A stretch of DNA of 64,000 bases. It comes from Desulfuromonadales bacterium (GTDB taxonomy: Bacteria; Desulfobacterota; Desulfuromonadia; Desulfuromonadales; BM103). The stretch lies in the NCBI GenBank assembly GCA_030145205.1, contig JAQYVZ010000012.1:19539-83538 (forward strand), read 5' to 3'. Of the stretch, positions 9,155-17,787 are shown one piece after another. The notes beneath the pieces are model-generated. The model ran no database searches. It saw only the letters and a list, made by a program, of their open reading frames with translations, and was not told the DNA's origin. Each line of letters begins with the position of its first letter. The first letter of the stretch is position 1. The position numbers were made by a program, and so were the translations under genes.

Positions 9155-9616
9155 ATGGGTGTTCGCATGAGCATGCGCCTGATCGCAGTATCCCTGCTGA
9201 CGGTTTTTTTGCTGGCCGGAATCGCTAGCGCGGATCAAAAAAGGCCTGGTCGCCTGGTGACCCTTGACAACAAGGAAATTGTCTTCGACGGCATCCTCGA
9301 ACGTGACATCGTTAAGGGCTGGTGGAACGGCTCCGCCCTGACGGTTCCGATTGAAACCGTCTCCGAGATCACCTTCTTTGATGCCCCCCAGGTTGACTAC
9401 AGTATTATCGGCAACGACATCAAGACCGGCAAGCTCGGCCTGAACAGACGTTCCGATGGCAAGCAGTTTGTCCTACTGGATGCGTTTTTACCTGCTGACT
9501 GCAACTGCAGCTACTTGACCTATACTTACAAAAACCCCTTCACCGGGGAAACACTGCAAGCCAATGCCGCGATCGACGGACTACGCAAGATTATCTTTGA
9601 GGATGGCAAGCGCTGA
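9155..9616 (+). CDS. Small exported protein of unknown function
   Basis: The 153-residue product begins with a signal peptide (hydrophobic core LIAVSLLTVFLLAGIASA, likely cut before DQKRP). The mature part is about 125 residues, predicted beta-rich, and contains two close cysteines in PADCNCSY that could form a disulphide or bind metal. The segment RLVTLDNKEIVFDGILE followed by VPIETVSEITFF resembles small beta-barrel domains of the SH3/Sm type, but I do not recognise the family. AAAGGAG at 9139-9145 supports this start. It is monocistronic, with a terminator right after it. Confidence 0.7.
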   Translation: MGVRMSMRLIAVSLLTVFLLAGIASADQKRPGRLVTLDNKEIVFDGILERDIVKGWWNGSALTVPIETVSEITFFDAPQVDYSIIGNDIKTGKLGLNRRSDGKQFVLLDAFLPADCNCSYLTYTYKNPFTGETLQANAAIDGLRKIIFEDGKR

Positions 9617-9636
9617 GCTGCAGAACAACACAACGT

Positions 9637-9670
9637 AAAAAGCGGGGTCATTTGACCCCGCTTTTTTTTT
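9637..9670 (+). terminator. Rho-independent terminator
   Basis: A perfect stem AGCGGGGTCA/TGACCCCGCT with a short T loop is followed by nine T, closing the small exported protein gene. Confidence 0.92.
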
Positions 9671-9688
9671 GCAAATTCTGTTACGAGG

Positions 9689-9716
9689 TTGCCAAATCGG
9701 TTCAACCCGATATATT
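9689..9716 (+). promoter_or_regulatory. Candidate sigma-70 promoter of the ferritin gene
   Basis: TTGCCA (9689-9694) and TATATT (9711-9716) are 16 bases apart and lie 46 bases before the ferritin start. No clear Fur box is visible around it. Confidence 0.5.
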
Positions 9717-9761
9717 GTTGACTTGTAGAGTATCAATTCACAAATGCGGAAGGAGTCAACC

Positions 9762-10274
9762 ATGTTCAGTGAAGAACTATTGGATGCAATGAACGAGCAG
9801 ATGAAGAACGAATTTCTGTCAGCCCATCTCTACCTAGCCATGGCAGGCTACTTCGAATCGGAGGATCTTCCTGGCATCGCCTCCTGGATGCGGGTGCAGG
9901 CTCTGGAAGAACTGACCCACGGCGAGAAATTCTTCAATTTTATCTGTGAAGCTGGTGGCCGTACTAACCTGCGTGGCTTTGATGACCCCAAAAACGACTA
10001 CGCGTCCCCCCTGGATTGCTTTCAATACTCCCTCGAACATGAAAAGTTTGTCACTGCCAGCATCAACAAATTGATGGATATGGCCAAGGAGCAAAGCAAT
10101 CATGCTGCACAGATTTTTCTGCAGTGGTTTGTAACCGAGCAGGTTGAAGAAGAGTCAAGCTTCGGCCTGATTGTGAAAAAGCTGGAGCGGATTGCTGATG
10201 ACGGTCGCGGCCTGTTGATGGTCGATTCCGAACTCGGAAATCGCGCTTTTGTTGCCACCACAACGGCCGAATAA
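9762..10274 (+). CDS. ftnA: Non-haem bacterial ferritin
   Basis: The 170-residue product is a typical bacterial ferritin, a four-helix-bundle protein that builds a 24-subunit cage, oxidises ferrous iron and stores it as ferric mineral. Ferroxidase-centre residues are visible as the glutamate in NEQMKNEFLSAHLY, the ExxH in ALEELTHGEKF, the glutamate in FQYSLEHEKFV and the EQVEEE segment of helix D. ATG 9762 follows GGAAGGAG; an in-frame ATG six codons earlier lacks a site. A second ferritin-like gene lies 95 bases downstream, and no terminator separates them. Confidence 0.93.
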   Translation: MFSEELLDAMNEQMKNEFLSAHLYLAMAGYFESEDLPGIASWMRVQALEELTHGEKFFNFICEAGGRTNLRGFDDPKNDYASPLDCFQYSLEHEKFVTASINKLMDMAKEQSNHAAQIFLQWFVTEQVEEESSFGLIVKKLERIADDGRGLLMVDSELGNRAFVATTTAE

Positions 10275-10369
10275 CGTGCTGTTGTATTCATCGGTCGAGC
10301 GGCAACAGAGCCCTTCGACCTCAACTGACAGTCACAACAACACATTGTCATGCGACAAAGGAGGAGAAC

Positions 10370-10864
10370 ATGTCCAGTTCCATTGACCTGAAGGAGGCCG
10401 TCCGGCGCTCCATTCAGACTGAAAAAAATGCCATGGATTTCTACACCCGTGGCGCGGCTATGATGCAAAACCCCGAAGCAAAGAAAGTCTTCGAACTGCT
10501 GGCACGTGAAGAGCGGGAGCATGCTGAATGGTTCTACAATGTCTATCCGGGTGACGACATCAATTTTGACGCATTCATGAGCGAGAACCCGGATGATGGC
10601 TCCGAATGGCTGGGCGAGCTCAGAGGTGTTGACGTCAAAGAATTCAATGAGCGCAAGGCGATGGAACTGGCCATGCAGAAGGAACAGCAACTGGCAGAAC
10701 ATCTGCGTGCCATGGCCGCAAAAATCGACGATCCGGAAATCAAAAAGATCTTTGAAAAAAATGCGACCTCGACCGACCACCATTATCAAATTATCGAATC
10801 GGAATACGCCCGCCTGATGGGAATGGTTCACGAAACTGACATCAACACGTTCGTTCGCGAATAG
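10370..10864 (+). CDS. Ferritin-like/rubrerythrin-type diiron protein with an altered second site
   Basis: The 164-residue, highly helical protein matches the ferritin-like superfamily. The first helix pair has the expected iron ligands: E18 in QTEKNAMDFY and the ExxH of EEREHAEW (E48, H51). A second Glu-bearing helix (ERKAMELAMQ) follows. In the last helix, however, the usual second ExxH is TSTDHHYQ, so the histidines remain but the glutamate position is Ser or Thr. There is no rubredoxin domain. Related proteins act in peroxide reduction or iron handling. AAGGAGG precedes the start. Placement after ferritin suggests a shared role in iron or oxidative stress, but the exact activity is open. 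Confidence 0.82.
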   Translation: MSSSIDLKEAVRRSIQTEKNAMDFYTRGAAMMQNPEAKKVFELLAREEREHAEWFYNVYPGDDINFDAFMSENPDDGSEWLGELRGVDVKEFNERKAMELAMQKEQQLAEHLRAMAAKIDDPEIKKIFEKNATSTDHHYQIIESEYARLMGMVHETDINTFVRE

Positions 10865-10885
10865 ACCCTGACTTCTACAAAACAT

Positions 10886-10921
10886 AAAAGCGGAACTGGC
10901 ACACGCCGGTTCCGCTTTTTT
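10886..10921. terminator. Bidirectional terminator
   Basis: AAAAGCGGAACTGGC pairs with GCCGGTTCCGCTTTT around ACAC, with T and A runs on either side. It serves the ferritin-like gene and, on the minus strand, the convergent GGDEF-EAL gene ending at 10945. Confidence 0.9.
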
Positions 10922-10944
10922 GCTTAAAGAAAACACACCCGCGG

Positions 10945-13329
10945 CTACTCTTCGGAACCACTTCTCCGATCCAACCCGTCGCGCAGCAGCCGAGCCATTT
11001 CATCCGGCGAAACCGGCCGACTGAACAGGTAACCCTGCATCTCGTCACAATGCTTCTGCTTGAGCAGGGCAAACTGCCCTTCGGTCTCCACCCCTTCCGC
11101 AATCACCTGCAAGTTGAGACTCCGGCCCATCGAAATAATAGCGCTGGTGATCGCTTCGTCAGCTGAGCTCTCCTCGATATCCTTGACAAACGACCGGTCG
11201 ATTTTCAGCGTGTTGACCGAGAAGCGCTTGAGATGTGCCAGCGAGGAGTAGCCGGTCCCGAAATCGTCTATGGAGATATGAATCCCTATCTCGCTGAGGC
11301 GGTTGAGCAGCCCGGCCACATACTCCGGGTTCTGCATGATCACCGTCTCCGTAATCTCGATTTCAAGGGAATCCCCCGACAGGCCGGTTTCTTTCAAAAT
11401 ATCGGCAACTGTTTCGACCAGGCCCTGGTGCTGCAACTGAAATCCGCTCAGGTTAACCGCCACACGCACCTTGGGCAGACCGGCATCCTGCCATGCACGA
11501 TTCTGGCGACAGACCTCGCGCAAAACCCATTCGCCAATTGGGACAATCAGTCCCGTCTCCTCTGCCAGGGCGATAAAATCGGGCGGCCCCAGCAAACCAA
11601 GCTCCGGATGCTGCCAGCGGATCAAGGCTTCCAGTGCCGTGATGCGACCGCTTTCGACGTCAACCTTCGGCTGGTAATTGAGCAGAAATTCGTTATTGTT
11701 AAGCGCTTTACGCAGACCGCTTTCGAGCACCAGACGACGCTGTGAGCCCTGTTCCATTTTGGCATCGTAAATCTGGTAATTGTTGCGCCCGTGAGATTTC
11801 GCCTGATACATTGCCGTATCGGCCCGCTTCAACAGGGTCTCAACATCTTCGCCATGCTCGGGGAAATAGCTGATCCCGATACTGGTCGTAATAAACAGTT
11901 CATGTTCGTCGATTTGCGCCGACCGAGCAAGCGCCCGCAGGAATTTCCCTGCCACCTGCTCGGCATCTGCCCGGCTGCCCAGTTTCGCCAGAATGACAGC
12001 GAACTCGTCACCGCCCAAACGCGCCACGGTGTCCACCTCGCGCACGCAACTCTTCAGACGGCGGGCGACTTCCCGCAGCAGGTGGTCACCGACAGAATGC
12101 CCCAGGGTATCGTTGATAATCTTGAAACGATCCAGATCGAGAAACAGAATTGCGGAGACTTGTTTTTCCCGACGAGCCAGGGCCAACGCCTGATGCACCC
12201 GGTCATTGAAGACAATCCGGTTGGGCAGGCCGGTCAGTCCGTCATGGTGCGCCAGGTGCTGCAATTGATGCTGCGCCTTCTTCCGTGCAGTCACATCACG
12301 ACAGATAATCCAGACCGCACCCGGCTGATGATCCTGAAAGTCACACAGCATTGACCCTTCGACATCCACCTGACTACCCGTCCGGGTAATCAGCCGGCCC
12401 TCCAGGGCCTCAATCTGTTCTCCTGCAACCGCCTTACGAATCCCCTCTTTGCAGCGCGAGCTCATATCATGATCAATGACATCCTCCAGCAGCATATCGC
12501 GCAGCTCCATGGCACTGTAACCGAGGATGGTGTGCCATGCCTGGTTGGCGTAAATAAACCGGCCCTCCGGAGTGATGCTGAAAATCAGGTCATGCGCACG
12601 ATCGAGAAAATCCTTCAGGCGGTTTTCCGTAGTGACCGTCATGGTATGCTCATGACGAAGAATCTGCATCAGAAAAGCGCCGAGAACGGCGACAACCAGG
12701 TTCAGCAGGCACACCCACAACCAGATCAGAGAGAGAAACAGACCACGCTCATGCAGGCCGGCGTCAGTAAAAGGCATCGCGAAGTAATTCAGGAGACCGA
12801 AATACTCCGCCGCAAGCAGCAAACCGTAGCAGAGAGAACCGCCCAAACCGGTCAGTATAACCTTGCACCGGCCTTCCATCAGGATAGCCGCCTCTAGTGT
12901 CACCAGCAGGTAGAGTGGCCAGAGCCAACTGACCGCGCCGCCGCTGAAATGAATCAGCAGGGTCACACAGAGATAGTCGGGGATGATCTGTAGAGCACTC
13001 CCCAACGGGTATTCTGCCAGGCCATGACAGCCGCGCTGCAACAGGGAATTGTAAATCAGGATAACAAACAGGCCGACCAGGAAGCCGGATAACTGCTGCG
13101 GGGTCAGAAACCAGCCATAATCACTCACCAGGTAACAGAGCGCGGCACCAACCCCGTAGAATCCAACAAGGGTCAGGAAAAACCAGCGAGCGCGAATCAG
13201 CAACAGGTAGCGCTGCCGACTGGCCAGCAAAGGAGTTTCCCCGGTTTTGCGATGCAACCTCTCACCCAAAGAAGTCGCCCAGGAGGGTAATTTATGTTTT
13301 TCAGCTGCAGACATTTGAATAGTATCCAT
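10945..13329 (-). CDS. Membrane-bound PAS-GGDEF-EAL c-di-GMP enzyme
   Basis: The 794-residue protein has an N-terminal membrane region of about six helices (residues 45-220), a PAS sensor domain (about 235-355), a GGDEF domain (about 365-520) and an EAL domain (about 535-785). The diguanylate cyclase signature LGGDEF is intact and preceded by an RxxD inhibitory site (REVD, five residues upstream). The EAL domain keeps ALEALIRW, NLSGFQLQ, the E of EITETV and DDFGTGYSSL, so both synthesis and breakdown of c-di-GMP are chemically possible. The membrane region lacks a large periplasmic sensor domain. The gene is monocistronic and ends at a shared terminator. Its start lacks a good ribosome site; GTGGGG is the nearest purine run. 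Confidence 0.93.
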   Translation of the reverse strand: MDTIQMSAAEKHKLPSWATSLGERLHRKTGETPLLASRQRYLLLIRARWFFLTLVGFYGVGAALCYLVSDYGWFLTPQQLSGFLVGLFVILIYNSLLQRGCHGLAEYPLGSALQIIPDYLCVTLLIHFSGGAVSWLWPLYLLVTLEAAILMEGRCKVILTGLGGSLCYGLLLAAEYFGLLNYFAMPFTDAGLHERGLFLSLIWLWVCLLNLVVAVLGAFLMQILRHEHTMTVTTENRLKDFLDRAHDLIFSITPEGRFIYANQAWHTILGYSAMELRDMLLEDVIDHDMSSRCKEGIRKAVAGEQIEALEGRLITRTGSQVDVEGSMLCDFQDHQPGAVWIICRDVTARKKAQHQLQHLAHHDGLTGLPNRIVFNDRVHQALALARREKQVSAILFLDLDRFKIINDTLGHSVGDHLLREVARRLKSCVREVDTVARLGGDEFAVILAKLGSRADAEQVAGKFLRALARSAQIDEHELFITTSIGISYFPEHGEDVETLLKRADTAMYQAKSHGRNNYQIYDAKMEQGSQRRLVLESGLRKALNNNEFLLNYQPKVDVESGRITALEALIRWQHPELGLLGPPDFIALAEETGLIVPIGEWVLREVCRQNRAWQDAGLPKVRVAVNLSGFQLQHQGLVETVADILKETGLSGDSLEIEITETVIMQNPEYVAGLLNRLSEIGIHISIDDFGTGYSSLAHLKRFSVNTLKIDRSFVKDIEESSADEAITSAIISMGRSLNLQVIAEGVETEGQFALLKQKHCDEMQGYLFSRPVSPDEMARLLRDGLDRRSGSEE

Positions 13330-13760
13330 CAGGTCGCCCCACCAACGCCTCAGAACACTAAAACCTATGCTCCGGGGGGACGATCACATCACTTCACGTC
13401 GAAAAATATCTGTGTCGTCAAGATTAACATGCAATCACAGGGCCAGAGGAGAAAAAGCCACAAACCCGGTTCAAATCCGCGAAGACACCAGCCCTAGCCT
13501 TCCGGCTTCGGTCTTTTCACTTATTCATATAGCCATATCACCTGATATTTTACATCTCCTCGGCTCCGCTCACATTAAACAAGAGAGAAATAGTCGTCAA
13601 ACTGGGTACTTGTAAAACTTGGCACACATCGTGAATTTCGAATATACAAAACAAGGCATAGATTCCGTCGACAATTACCGGCCTACGACAGCGACATATT
13701 GTTCGGCGGACCGCGGGACATCCCCGCAAAACTATTATTCAAAATTGGAGGCTAAACATC
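13330..13760. other. Divergent intergenic region
   Basis: These 431 bases hold the start regions of the divergent GGDEF-EAL and monoheme cytochrome genes. A candidate promoter toward the cytochrome is described separately. A short stem GCGGG/CCCGC lies at 13713-13727 in the leader. I see no coding frame with a ribosome site, and no riboswitch that I can support. Confidence 0.5.
13619..13648 (+). promoter_or_regulatory. Candidate sigma-70 promoter for the monoheme cytochrome gene
   Basis: TTGGCA (13619-13624) and TATACA (13643-13648) lie 18 bases apart. Transcription would begin near 13655 and leave a leader of about 105 bases before the cytochrome gene. Confidence 0.4.
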
Positions 13761-14087
13761 ATGAAAACATCCCTCAAATCCCTGCTGGCTCTGGCCCTGA
13801 TTGCCGTTTTTGCTACCTCTGTTCTGGCTGCAGACGGCGGCAACCCCCGCAAGGGCAAGCACTTGTACAAAAAGTCTTGCAAAACCTGCCATAGCGCCGG
13901 CGGTGAAGGCGGCGAGCTGACCCCCATGACGAAGACCATGAGTCAGTGGGATCGCTTCTTTAAAAAAATCGAAAAAAAGCATGATGCAGCGGCTATTGAA
14001 AACCTGTCCGAACAGGATCTGCTGGATATCAACCAGTTCCTATTTGATTTTGCTGCTGATTCCGATCAGCCCGCAACCTGCGGTTAA
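13761..14087 (+). CDS. Periplasmic monoheme c-type cytochrome
   Basis: The 108-residue precursor has a signal peptide ending at about residue 23 (SVLA), so it is exported by Sec and matured in the periplasm. A single haem site, CKTCH (C40, C43, H44), lies near the start of the mature chain; methionines in LTPMTKTMSQW are candidates for the sixth ligand, as in class I cytochromes c. The mature protein is about 85 residues, with many lysines around the haem site and an acidic tail. A GGAGG lies 11 bases before the ATG. The DUF3373 porin gene follows after 39 bases without a terminator, so the two probably form an operon. Confidence 0.9.
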   Translation: MKTSLKSLLALALIAVFATSVLAADGGNPRKGKHLYKKSCKTCHSAGGEGGELTPMTKTMSQWDRFFKKIEKKHDAAAIENLSEQDLLDINQFLFDFAADSDQPATCG

Positions 14088-14126
14088 TTACGTCAATCTG
14101 CCACTTAACACGAAGGAGAAGAACGT

Positions 14127-16100
14127 ATGACCAGAATGATTTCATTTTTCCTGGCAGCCCTGCTGGCACTGCCCATGACGGGCTTCGCTGCGAGCAGCGA
14201 AGAAGCCATGATGCAAGAGCTGCAGAAGCAGATCGCGGATCTCAGCGAAGAGCTTGAAGATCTGACTGATCGTCTCGACGATGCCGAGCGGCATTCCTCA
14301 CTCGACCGCATTGAGTTTACCGGCGACATGCGCCACAAGGTCGATAGCCTGCAGTACGAGGATGTGACCTTTAATCCGGGCATTGCTGTTGACTTTGCCG
14401 ACTTTTTCCAAAAGGCTGAAGAAGGCATCCTCTATCAGGGTGACGGCCCTCTCGGATCTTTCAATCCACTGTTCGACGTTGCAAACCCCAGCAGCCCGTT
14501 GGAAGAGATGTTTTCCAATCTTTACAACGATGACCCGGAAGCATTTGGTCAGCTCAACACGGGCTTCTACTACGACTTTTTCGGCAAAGTCATGTCGGCT
14601 CAAATGGGCCAGGACGCCGGGTTGGGCCTGATGACCCCGATGTACGATCCGTCAACGGGGACCCCAGTCTACCCGCTGGACTATCTGTTCCAAAACATTT
14701 ACGACACTGACCCCACTGCCTTCGGCAACCTGATGACCCAGTTCCAGGGATGGGCGGGTGCAGGAATGCCGAGCGCGCCTGCCATCGGCAACTTCCGCCT
14801 GATTGATGCTCCCAGCAAATATGACCTCGACAACAGTATCCTCCAGACCTCGCGCCTGCGCCTCAACATGAAGGCCAAAGTCTGGAATAACGTCAAGTTC
14901 TCCGGTCGTCTGGTCATGTACAAGAACTGGGGCGATTCGACCGGTTCGAAGGTGTTCGACTCCTGGAACAGCTTCACCATGGACGCCACCAACAGCGGCA
15001 ATACCACCGGCGATCTGCTGCATGTTGATCGCGCTTTCTTCGACTGGAGCAACATTGGCGACACGGGCGTCTACCTGTCGATCGGCCGTCGTCCTTCGAC
15101 CTACGGTCCGCCGACCGAGTTCCGCGAGAACGAAATGCGCGGCGGCACCCCGACCGGCAACGTCATGAACCTCAACTTCGACGGCATCACCATCGGTCGT
15201 CATCTGGAAGACATTACCGGCATCCCCGGCATGGTCGCCCGCTTCTGCTACGGCCAGGGCTACGAGTCGGAATGGGGTAACGGCGAACTGTTCAACAACG
15301 TCGAAACTGAAGACACTCACTTCGCGGGCTTCAACTTCGACCTCTACAACGACGGCAAAACCTTCCTGCAGACCACGATTTTCACGGCTCAGGACATCGC
15401 CGACGGCTTCAAAGGGGTTCTCGCGTTCCCGACCGAGTACGCCGAGCTGTTTGCTCCGACGCTGTACAGCGACATGCAGAAGTTCCCCACCTTTAACTTC
15501 GTGACGCGCTATCAGCCAAGCGTCAACATCGGCGACATTAACCTCGGTGGCCTTGTCTTTTCCCGTCAGGAAGACAATGGCATCAACTGGTTCGTTTCGG
15601 GCGGTTGGACGCAGCTGCGCCCCAACGGTGAAGCCGGTATGTTCGGCGGCATGGGAACCGATGCAGTCTTCCAGGCACAGCTGAGCGACGATGGCAGTGA
15701 AGTCTTCATGGCTCCGGTTGGAGCAACCGAAAGCAAAACTCGCGACGGCTATGGCCTCTACGCCGGCGTGCAGATCCCGGCTCCAATGGGTAAGGTCGGC
15801 TTTGAGTACAACTACGGATCCAAGTGGTACACCCCCTTCACCCAGGTGCAGGATGATGTGGTTGGCAGCAAGCTGGCAACCCGCGGTCATGTCGGCGAAG
15901 CCTACTACATCGTCGAAGTCAACCCGCGTATGTTCCTGAAGTTCGGTGGCATTTACTACGACTACGAGTACAGCGGCAGCGGCTCGCCAGTCGGCGCACC
16001 GAAGAAGATCAAAGACATCCAGGACGGCACAGCTTATTCCCTGTTGCCCGTTGTGGACAAAGCTTGGGACCTCAATGCATCAATTACAATGAAGTTCTAA
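14127..16100 (+). CDS. DUF3373-type outer-membrane porin (OmpJ-like)
   Basis: The 657-residue precursor has a signal peptide ending in FAAS, then a short coiled coil (residues about 25-55, heptads of Glu, Leu and Asp), a variable acidic part and a long beta-rich C-terminal region ending in phenylalanine (SITMKF), as expected of a barrel. The segment SIGRRPSTYGPPTEFRENE and the aromatic beta strands resemble DUF3373 proteins of Geobacter, of which OmpJ is an abundant outer-membrane protein. The N-terminal coiled coil resembles the trimer or peptidoglycan-contact region of other porins. The protein is longer than many family members, with two similar inserts of the type P-x-x-FxNxYDxDPxAFGxLxxxF at about residues 115-145 and 180-205. 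Confidence 0.78.
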   Translation: MTRMISFFLAALLALPMTGFAASSEEAMMQELQKQIADLSEELEDLTDRLDDAERHSSLDRIEFTGDMRHKVDSLQYEDVTFNPGIAVDFADFFQKAEEGILYQGDGPLGSFNPLFDVANPSSPLEEMFSNLYNDDPEAFGQLNTGFYYDFFGKVMSAQMGQDAGLGLMTPMYDPSTGTPVYPLDYLFQNIYDTDPTAFGNLMTQFQGWAGAGMPSAPAIGNFRLIDAPSKYDLDNSILQTSRLRLNMKAKVWNNVKFSGRLVMYKNWGDSTGSKVFDSWNSFTMDATNSGNTTGDLLHVDRAFFDWSNIGDTGVYLSIGRRPSTYGPPTEFRENEMRGGTPTGNVMNLNFDGITIGRHLEDITGIPGMVARFCYGQGYESEWGNGELFNNVETEDTHFAGFNFDLYNDGKTFLQTTIFTAQDIADGFKGVLAFPTEYAELFAPTLYSDMQKFPTFNFVTRYQPSVNIGDINLGGLVFSRQEDNGINWFVSGGWTQLRPNGEAGMFGGMGTDAVFQAQLSDDGSEVFMAPVGATESKTRDGYGLYAGVQIPAPMGKVGFEYNYGSKWYTPFTQVQDDVVGSKLATRGHVGEAYYIVEVNPRMFLKFGGIYYDYEYSGSGSPVGAPKKIKDIQDGTAYSLLPVVDKAWDLNASITMKF

Positions 16101-16112
16101 ACCTGCAGAATG

Positions 16113-16146
16113 TAAAAGGGAGAGGCGAGTTCCTCTCCCTTTTACT
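16113..16146 (+). terminator. Strong hairpin terminator after the porin gene
   Basis: GTAAAAGGGAGAGG pairs perfectly with CCTCTCCCTTTTAC around a six-base loop, directly after the porin stop. Confidence 0.85.
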
Positions 16147-16261
16147 TGCGAAAAAACATCAATATATCTATATTATACGACCGTTGCATTTCCAACAGCG
16201 TCTGATAAACATTTAAATTCACGGCCGTATTGTTTCACCAAGCCAACAGGAGACACTCATC

Positions 16262-17632
16262 ATGAAGAACGTTTTCCGAACCGGCATTCTGCTGGGGCTA
16301 TTTGCCCTCACAGTCGCCATCCAACCTGCCATCGCTGGTCCCGATCATTCGAAATTCATCAAGGGCCCCTTTGAAACCGGCCCAGAAGTCACCACAGCCT
16401 GCCTCAAGTGCCACGAGGGACATGCCCAGGACTTCATGAAAACTACTCACTGGACCTGGTCGCAAGAGCAGGTGATTAATGGTGAAACGGTCAACCGTGG
16501 CAAGAAGAACGTGATCAACAACTTCTGCACCTCAATCGAAAGCAACTGGCCGCGCTGCACCAGCTGTCACGCCGGTTACGGTTGGGAAGATGCCAACTTT
16601 GATTTTAACGACGCAACCAACGTCGACTGCCTGGTCTGTCACGACACCACAGGCACCTATCTGAAATCATCCACCGATGCGGGCCGGCCGTTCAAGACGG
16701 TCAACCTGCTCAAAGTGGCCCAGAAGGTTGGCGAACCGACCCGCTTCAACTGCGGCACCTGCCACTTCTACGGCGGCGGCGGCGACGCGGTCAAGCATGG
16801 TGACCTCGACTCCTCGATCGAATACCCGACTCGTGAAATTGATGTTCACATGGACGCCGACGGCAACGACTTCTCCTGCCAGGAATGTCACGTAACCGAA
16901 GCCCACAACATCCCCGGCAACTCATTGGGCGTTTCGCCGGCTGCCGACAACCACTTTGATTGTTCCTCCTGTCACACTGCTGAGCCGCATGAGCAGTCTC
17001 GCCTGAACCAGCATACGGCAAAAGTGGCCTGTCAGACCTGCCACATTCCTTACTATGCCAAGGAAGTCCCCACCAAGCTTGCGTGGGACTGGTCAACCGC
17101 CGGCAGCGATGAGCATGGCGACATCAAGGATGAGCACGGCAAGCACGCCTATGCGAAGAAGAAAGGTCACTTCATGTGGGGCAAGATGGTACAGCCAGAA
17201 TATGCCTGGTACAACGGCGTGGGCGGTGCCTATAACAAAGGGGACAAGATGGACCCGGCCCAGGTCACCAAACTGGCCTACCCGATGGGCAGCATCGAAG
17301 ACATGGATGCCAAGATCTATCCCTTCAAGGTTCATCGCGGCAAGCAGATCTACGATGCCAAGCACAACTACTTCCTGGTTGCCAAGGTTTACGGTGACGG
17401 CGGCTACTGGACTGAGTTCGACTGGGACAAAGCAGCCCGCCTCGGCTCCGAAGCCAGCGGCCTGAAGTACAGCGGCGAGTACGGCTTCGCCGCCACGGAA
17501 ATGTACTGGCGTCTCAACCACATGGTCTCCCCCAAGGAAGAGTCGCTTGGTTGCCTCGAATGTCATGGCGACAACGGCCGCTTCGACTGGCAGGCTCTTG
17601 GTTACCAGGGTGATCCACTGGACGCCAAGTAA
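16262..17632 (+). CDS. Octaheme c-type cytochrome, tetrathionate reductase (OTR) family
   Basis: The 456-residue precursor carries a signal peptide (cut near AIA-G, residue 25) and exactly eight CxxCH haem sites: CLKCH (47-51), CTSCH (99-103), CLVCH (123-127), CGTCH, CQECH, CSSCH, CQTCH and CLECH. Spacing and the segments TTHWTWS and KKNVINNFC match the octaheme tetrathionate reductase family known from Shewanella, whose members reduce tetrathionate, nitrite or hydroxylamine in vitro. Extra lysines (81-82) and Cys89 between haem sites 1 and 2 are of the kind that shape the active site in that family. The physiological substrate is not shown by the sequence. A ribosome site (AGGAGA) precedes the ATG. 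Terminators flank the gene, making it monocistronic. Confidence 0.9.
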   Translation: MKNVFRTGILLGLFALTVAIQPAIAGPDHSKFIKGPFETGPEVTTACLKCHEGHAQDFMKTTHWTWSQEQVINGETVNRGKKNVINNFCTSIESNWPRCTSCHAGYGWEDANFDFNDATNVDCLVCHDTTGTYLKSSTDAGRPFKTVNLLKVAQKVGEPTRFNCGTCHFYGGGGDAVKHGDLDSSIEYPTREIDVHMDADGNDFSCQECHVTEAHNIPGNSLGVSPAADNHFDCSSCHTAEPHEQSRLNQHTAKVACQTCHIPYYAKEVPTKLAWDWSTAGSDEHGDIKDEHGKHAYAKKKGHFMWGKMVQPEYAWYNGVGGAYNKGDKMDPAQVTKLAYPMGSIEDMDAKIYPFKVHRGKQIYDAKHNYFLVAKVYGDGGYWTEFDWDKAARLGSEASGLKYSGEYGFAATEMYWRLNHMVSPKEESLGCLECHGDNGRFDWQALGYQGDPLDAK

Positions 17633-17657
17633 GTCGGATGTTACACGCAGGGCAAGC

Positions 17658-17690
17658 AAAGCGGGGCTGAGTACTCAGCCCCGCTTTTTT
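17658..17690 (+). terminator. Rho-independent terminator of the octaheme cytochrome gene
   Basis: AAAGCGGGGCTGAG pairs with CTCAGCCCCGCTTT around TA and is followed by T residues. Confidence 0.92.
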
Positions 17691-17787
17691 ATTGAGCAAC
17701 AGTCCTCGATGACCGGCATTAAATCGATATTGAATTTTTCTAAAAATGGAGATATCCTTACGTTTCCCAACTCAGAAGGAGTCTCAC

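Noticed and set aside
13465..13485. GGTTCAAATCC, which looks like a tRNA T-loop
   Set aside because: The flanking bases do not form an acceptor, D or anticodon arm, so this is a chance match.
13655..13760. Possible second GEMM riboswitch before the monoheme cytochrome gene
   Set aside because: No GNRA-capped stem and no GCAAAGCC-like core could be found in the leader.
14652..15890. Long minus-strand frame opposite the DUF3373 porin gene
   Set aside because: It mirrors codon bias of the real gene, has no start signal and has no recognisable domain.
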